Shown here: piece by piece, positions 60,101 through 62,221 of the stretch | Position numbering within the stretch: position 1 is the stretch's first letter | Layout: each line of letters starts with the position of its first letter | NCBI GenBank assembly: GCA_024704765.1 | Contig: JAKMXF010000331.1 | Coordinates: forward strand, 1 to 62,221 | Direction: 5' to 3' | Origin: Oopsacas minuta | Lineage: Eukaryota; Porifera; Hexactinellida; Lyssacinosida; Leucopsacidae | DNA length: 62,221 nucleotides | Made by a program: the position numbers and the translations under genes | The notes under the pieces: generated by a model | The model's database searches: none | The model's input: only the letters and a program-made list of their open reading frames with translations | Told to the model about the DNA's origin: nothing

Positions 60101-60896
60101 AAGTGGGTTATCTCAGGAGTTCCTTGGTCCGAACTTATCATTTCTGCTACAAGGATAGGTGTAATTTGGTAGTCGGGATGTTGTAGAGTTAAAGCATAAT
60201 AATAAATATAATTTGTGCAAAACTGAGGTTAAGGTATAATGGAAACTGCAGCATCTAAATGCAAAATTACATCATTAGCTAAATATTTCAACACCTTTAT
60301 CTGCCTCTTCATATATAGATGCATAATGAAGGGTTCCTTAACAAAATATTGAATGTTACCAGGTATTGGCTTTTCACTAAGTAAGTCACGATAATATTCT
60401 TGATTAACAGAAATATCTGTAATTAGATCATTAGATATCCTATTAGATGATATAGCTTCAGTATTGATCTGTCTCAACCATTCTTGAGACCTCAAGTTAG
60501 AAATTATCTCTACAATATTCCATTGACCTACAGTGACAGTTGAACTGTATATGAAAAATATTTGTGACAGACGTGTGCTGAAGACTTTGTCCATAAATTT
60601 TTCACAAACTACCAGATATATGACGTGCATGTACAGTCTCTACATAAAATGTTGCAAGGAGAGTGAACCACTTACTACATATTGTATTGTGATTGTATTC
60701 GTAATTACAAGCTCGTCAACACAAAGCTCAAATTTGTAACAATTATAAAACTTGCACTCAGCAGATGCTCGAAAGTAGGGTGCATTTTTTTGCGACTGGA
60801 AGCATTTGTAAACCAATAATTGTAATTTTGAGGCCACACGCTGGATATATTTTGGATATTTTTAATGCTCAACGCAGCTGTCCAATCCCTATTCAA

Positions 60897-61950
60897 CCTT
60901 TCTCTACCTTGAAAATCTATTAAATGAATACTATCCCATTCACTAATCTCAAAAGAAATTCTCCATTTACGTTCGACTCTGGTGTCATTATAAATTCATC
61001 AGAGTTATCAGATAAAGGGAATTATTTGGTCATTAACTGTATTTGTAATAATATTGTTGCACTTGATAGGATCATCAGCTTCAAAATCCTCATCAACAGG
61101 AAAATGAGGAGTATTTTCAGGGTTAGCGGTTGGGGACAATTCGGGGAAAATTTCTATTCCGCATTTTCTAGCATTAACGCAATTAGTATAGACAGCTTTA
61201 AATGTCTCAATAACAAAAATACATGAAATCTGGTCCCGAAATTTGACTACCCAATGAATAAAATATCCTCATTTGTTCTTTGGTCAGAAGCAAGTACTTA
61301 TTCTCAAACAAAATAGTTGATTTACAATCAATTTTATGTAGAAGTATCCACATTAGCGAGAAGGTTGTCTGCTCAATGACTTGATGTTCATACTAACTCT
61401 TTGGAAATGTATTTACGAATGAACTACACTGTACAAATTCAATACTTTCAAATTCCAAAGATTTTTGTAAGAATTTGGACTCCGATAACGGTAAAGTTGC
61501 AACCATCAATCCATAACTGAGCCTGGTGATTGTTGTAGTAATAATATTAGACTAAACTACCACTATCATTACATCCGAAAAGGTCGATACTGTATCGCTC
61601 ATCTCTCAAATCATAGTAATGAGATGGGTTAGATGCCGCAGAAGACCAATTGCCATTAGCCTATCATCTAACAGATCATGTTCAATTGAAACCCAACATA
61701 TTCCCTCATGATTATCATGAAAAGAAGATGCAATTCCAGGCAATGGGTAATACTTGGATAAATTGTGGCAGTTTGAAGAGATGGTGAATCCTCTATAGAG
61801 AAAGATTCGAAACTATAACTCACAATCAATGATTTTTGTTATACTTTAAGGTAATGATGGACATGGAGAAAGCGATTTACATGCCATGAAATCTATATAT
61901 AGCTGAGGCGAGACTGATGGATCGATTACCCCCTCAATTAATACACGGAT
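60897..61950. other. Non-coding spacer
   Basis: A plus-strand frame at 60924-61226 has no recognised motifs. It may be antisense to the decayed N-terminal part of the minus-strand gene ending near 60896. Confidence 0.4.
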
Positions 61951-62150
61951 CACAGTGTGACAAAATGGCCATAATGGGGAAATAGGTAAATGAATCTGTA
62001 TTATCACCACAATTATACTTACATATACTAAATCGACACTGTAGATTTCAAAAATACCAATGATTTTTTAGTAGCACGACTATAAACCTAGTTATGACGT
62101 AATTACTGACATTTTCTAATTTTTAACACTTGTGGTTCATTAGTGGATAT
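61951..62150 (+). mobile_element. Second Transib-family terminus (runs toward the window edge)
   Basis: CACAGTGTGACAAAATGGCC followed by ATAATGGGG starts at 61951. It stays similar to the left end at 57948 for about 200 bp: TAAATCGACACTGTAGATTTCAAAAAT versus TAAATCGACACCGTAAATTTCAAAAAT; ATGACGT near 62093 versus 58092; ACTTGTGGTTCATTA versus ATTCATGGTTCAATA. The rest of the copy is beyond the right edge. Confidence 0.75.
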
Positions 62151-62221
62151 TATGAAAGTTGATAATACATGCATGCCATGGTCTCTATTCTGCTATTTGA
62201 TAACGTACAATTTAAAGACCC

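Larger units (their letters stand above)
57556..60896 (-). pseudogene. Transposase-like gene of an unnamed family (HLDA / EMISSD / CSAH motifs), split by a Transib insertion
   Basis: Order on the minus strand: YFRASAECKFYNCYKFELC near 60780; RQINTEAISSNRISNDLI and YFVKEPFIMHLYMKRQ near 60330-60500; VILHLDAAVS at about 60265; then YYYALTLQHPDY...VAEMISSDQGTPEITHF. There the frame is cut by the insertion at 57948-60100. Past the insertion it resumes LNKWYLI, then (frame-shifted) EIYYS-stop-ALIHSTCIAFN and VVHLCSAHIIHML...FAAILRSI at 57600-57780. I recall similar uncharacterised insect and cnidarian proteins with HLDATG, D(Y/F)SWALxHS and CSAH blocks. Here the Asp of DYSWA has become Tyr and the Trp a stop. 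An RNase-H/MULE- or KDZ-like transposase is plausible but unproven. Confidence 0.65.

Noticed and set aside
34181-62221. Further upstream EML exons on the minus strand
   Set aside because: No GIWP-type or WD-blade frame with splice sites was found. The only match to the searched pattern (near 53840) is the integrase VIWPDLL segment.

Overview
This window looks like AT-rich nuclear DNA from an animal, probably an invertebrate. No bacterial-style operons, rRNA genes, tRNA genes or CRISPR arrays were recognised. The only host gene I can support is on the minus strand. Three exons (33822-34180, 24976-25360, 5509-5890) encode part of a multi-unit EMAP-like WD40 protein of the EML5/EML6 type. Their GT/AG splice sites and codon phases match exactly. 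The exons carry the end of one HELP-WD40 unit, an acidic linker, and the HELP motif and first blades of the next unit. The gene continues beyond both window edges. Its two visible introns are 8.5 kb and 19.1 kb, and nearly everything else in the window is transposon sequence in various states of decay. I cannot name the species.

Layout, left to right. 0-5.5 kb: a (TAA)n microsatellite, a pogo-type helix-turn-helix relic and a hAT relic around unremarkable intron or flanking DNA. 5.9-24.9 kb (large intron): several long-armed palindromic MITEs, including a family beginning TAGCCTAC; a decayed P element with a THAP zinc finger (14994-16922); the tail of a second P element (20653-20883); and a well-bounded Tigger/pogo element (22028-24506) with an amplified palindromic sub-terminal repeat. 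25.4-33.8 kb (second intron): an internally deleted mariner-like element with DD37E spacing, more MITEs and a nested inverted-repeat element.

34-43 kb: a 5.9 kb inverted-repeat structure with near-identical 370 bp arms. It encloses a DD37E element and a Tc1 DD34E element lying 12 bp apart. 43-47 kb: a 904 bp foldback element with 363 bp arms, then a near-complete hAT element with a perfect 8 bp target-site duplication, inserted in the end of a small MITE. 48-50 kb: a decayed coding relic I cannot classify. 50.3-55.1 kb: an inverted-repeat-bounded segment with a spliced, KRBA2/Ginger-like DDE integrase pseudogene, entered by a second hAT element.

57.5-60.9 kb is the most striking region. A degenerate transposase-like gene of an unnamed family (HLDA, EMISSD and CSAH motifs) is split by a 2153 bp Transib/RAG1-like element. 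That element has CACAGTG termini, the same heptamer as vertebrate recombination signal sequences, and a perfect 5 bp target-site duplication. Removing it on paper restores the host reading frame. A second terminus of the same family lies at the right edge. No transposase here is fully intact: each shows frameshifts, stops, deletions or lost catalytic residues.
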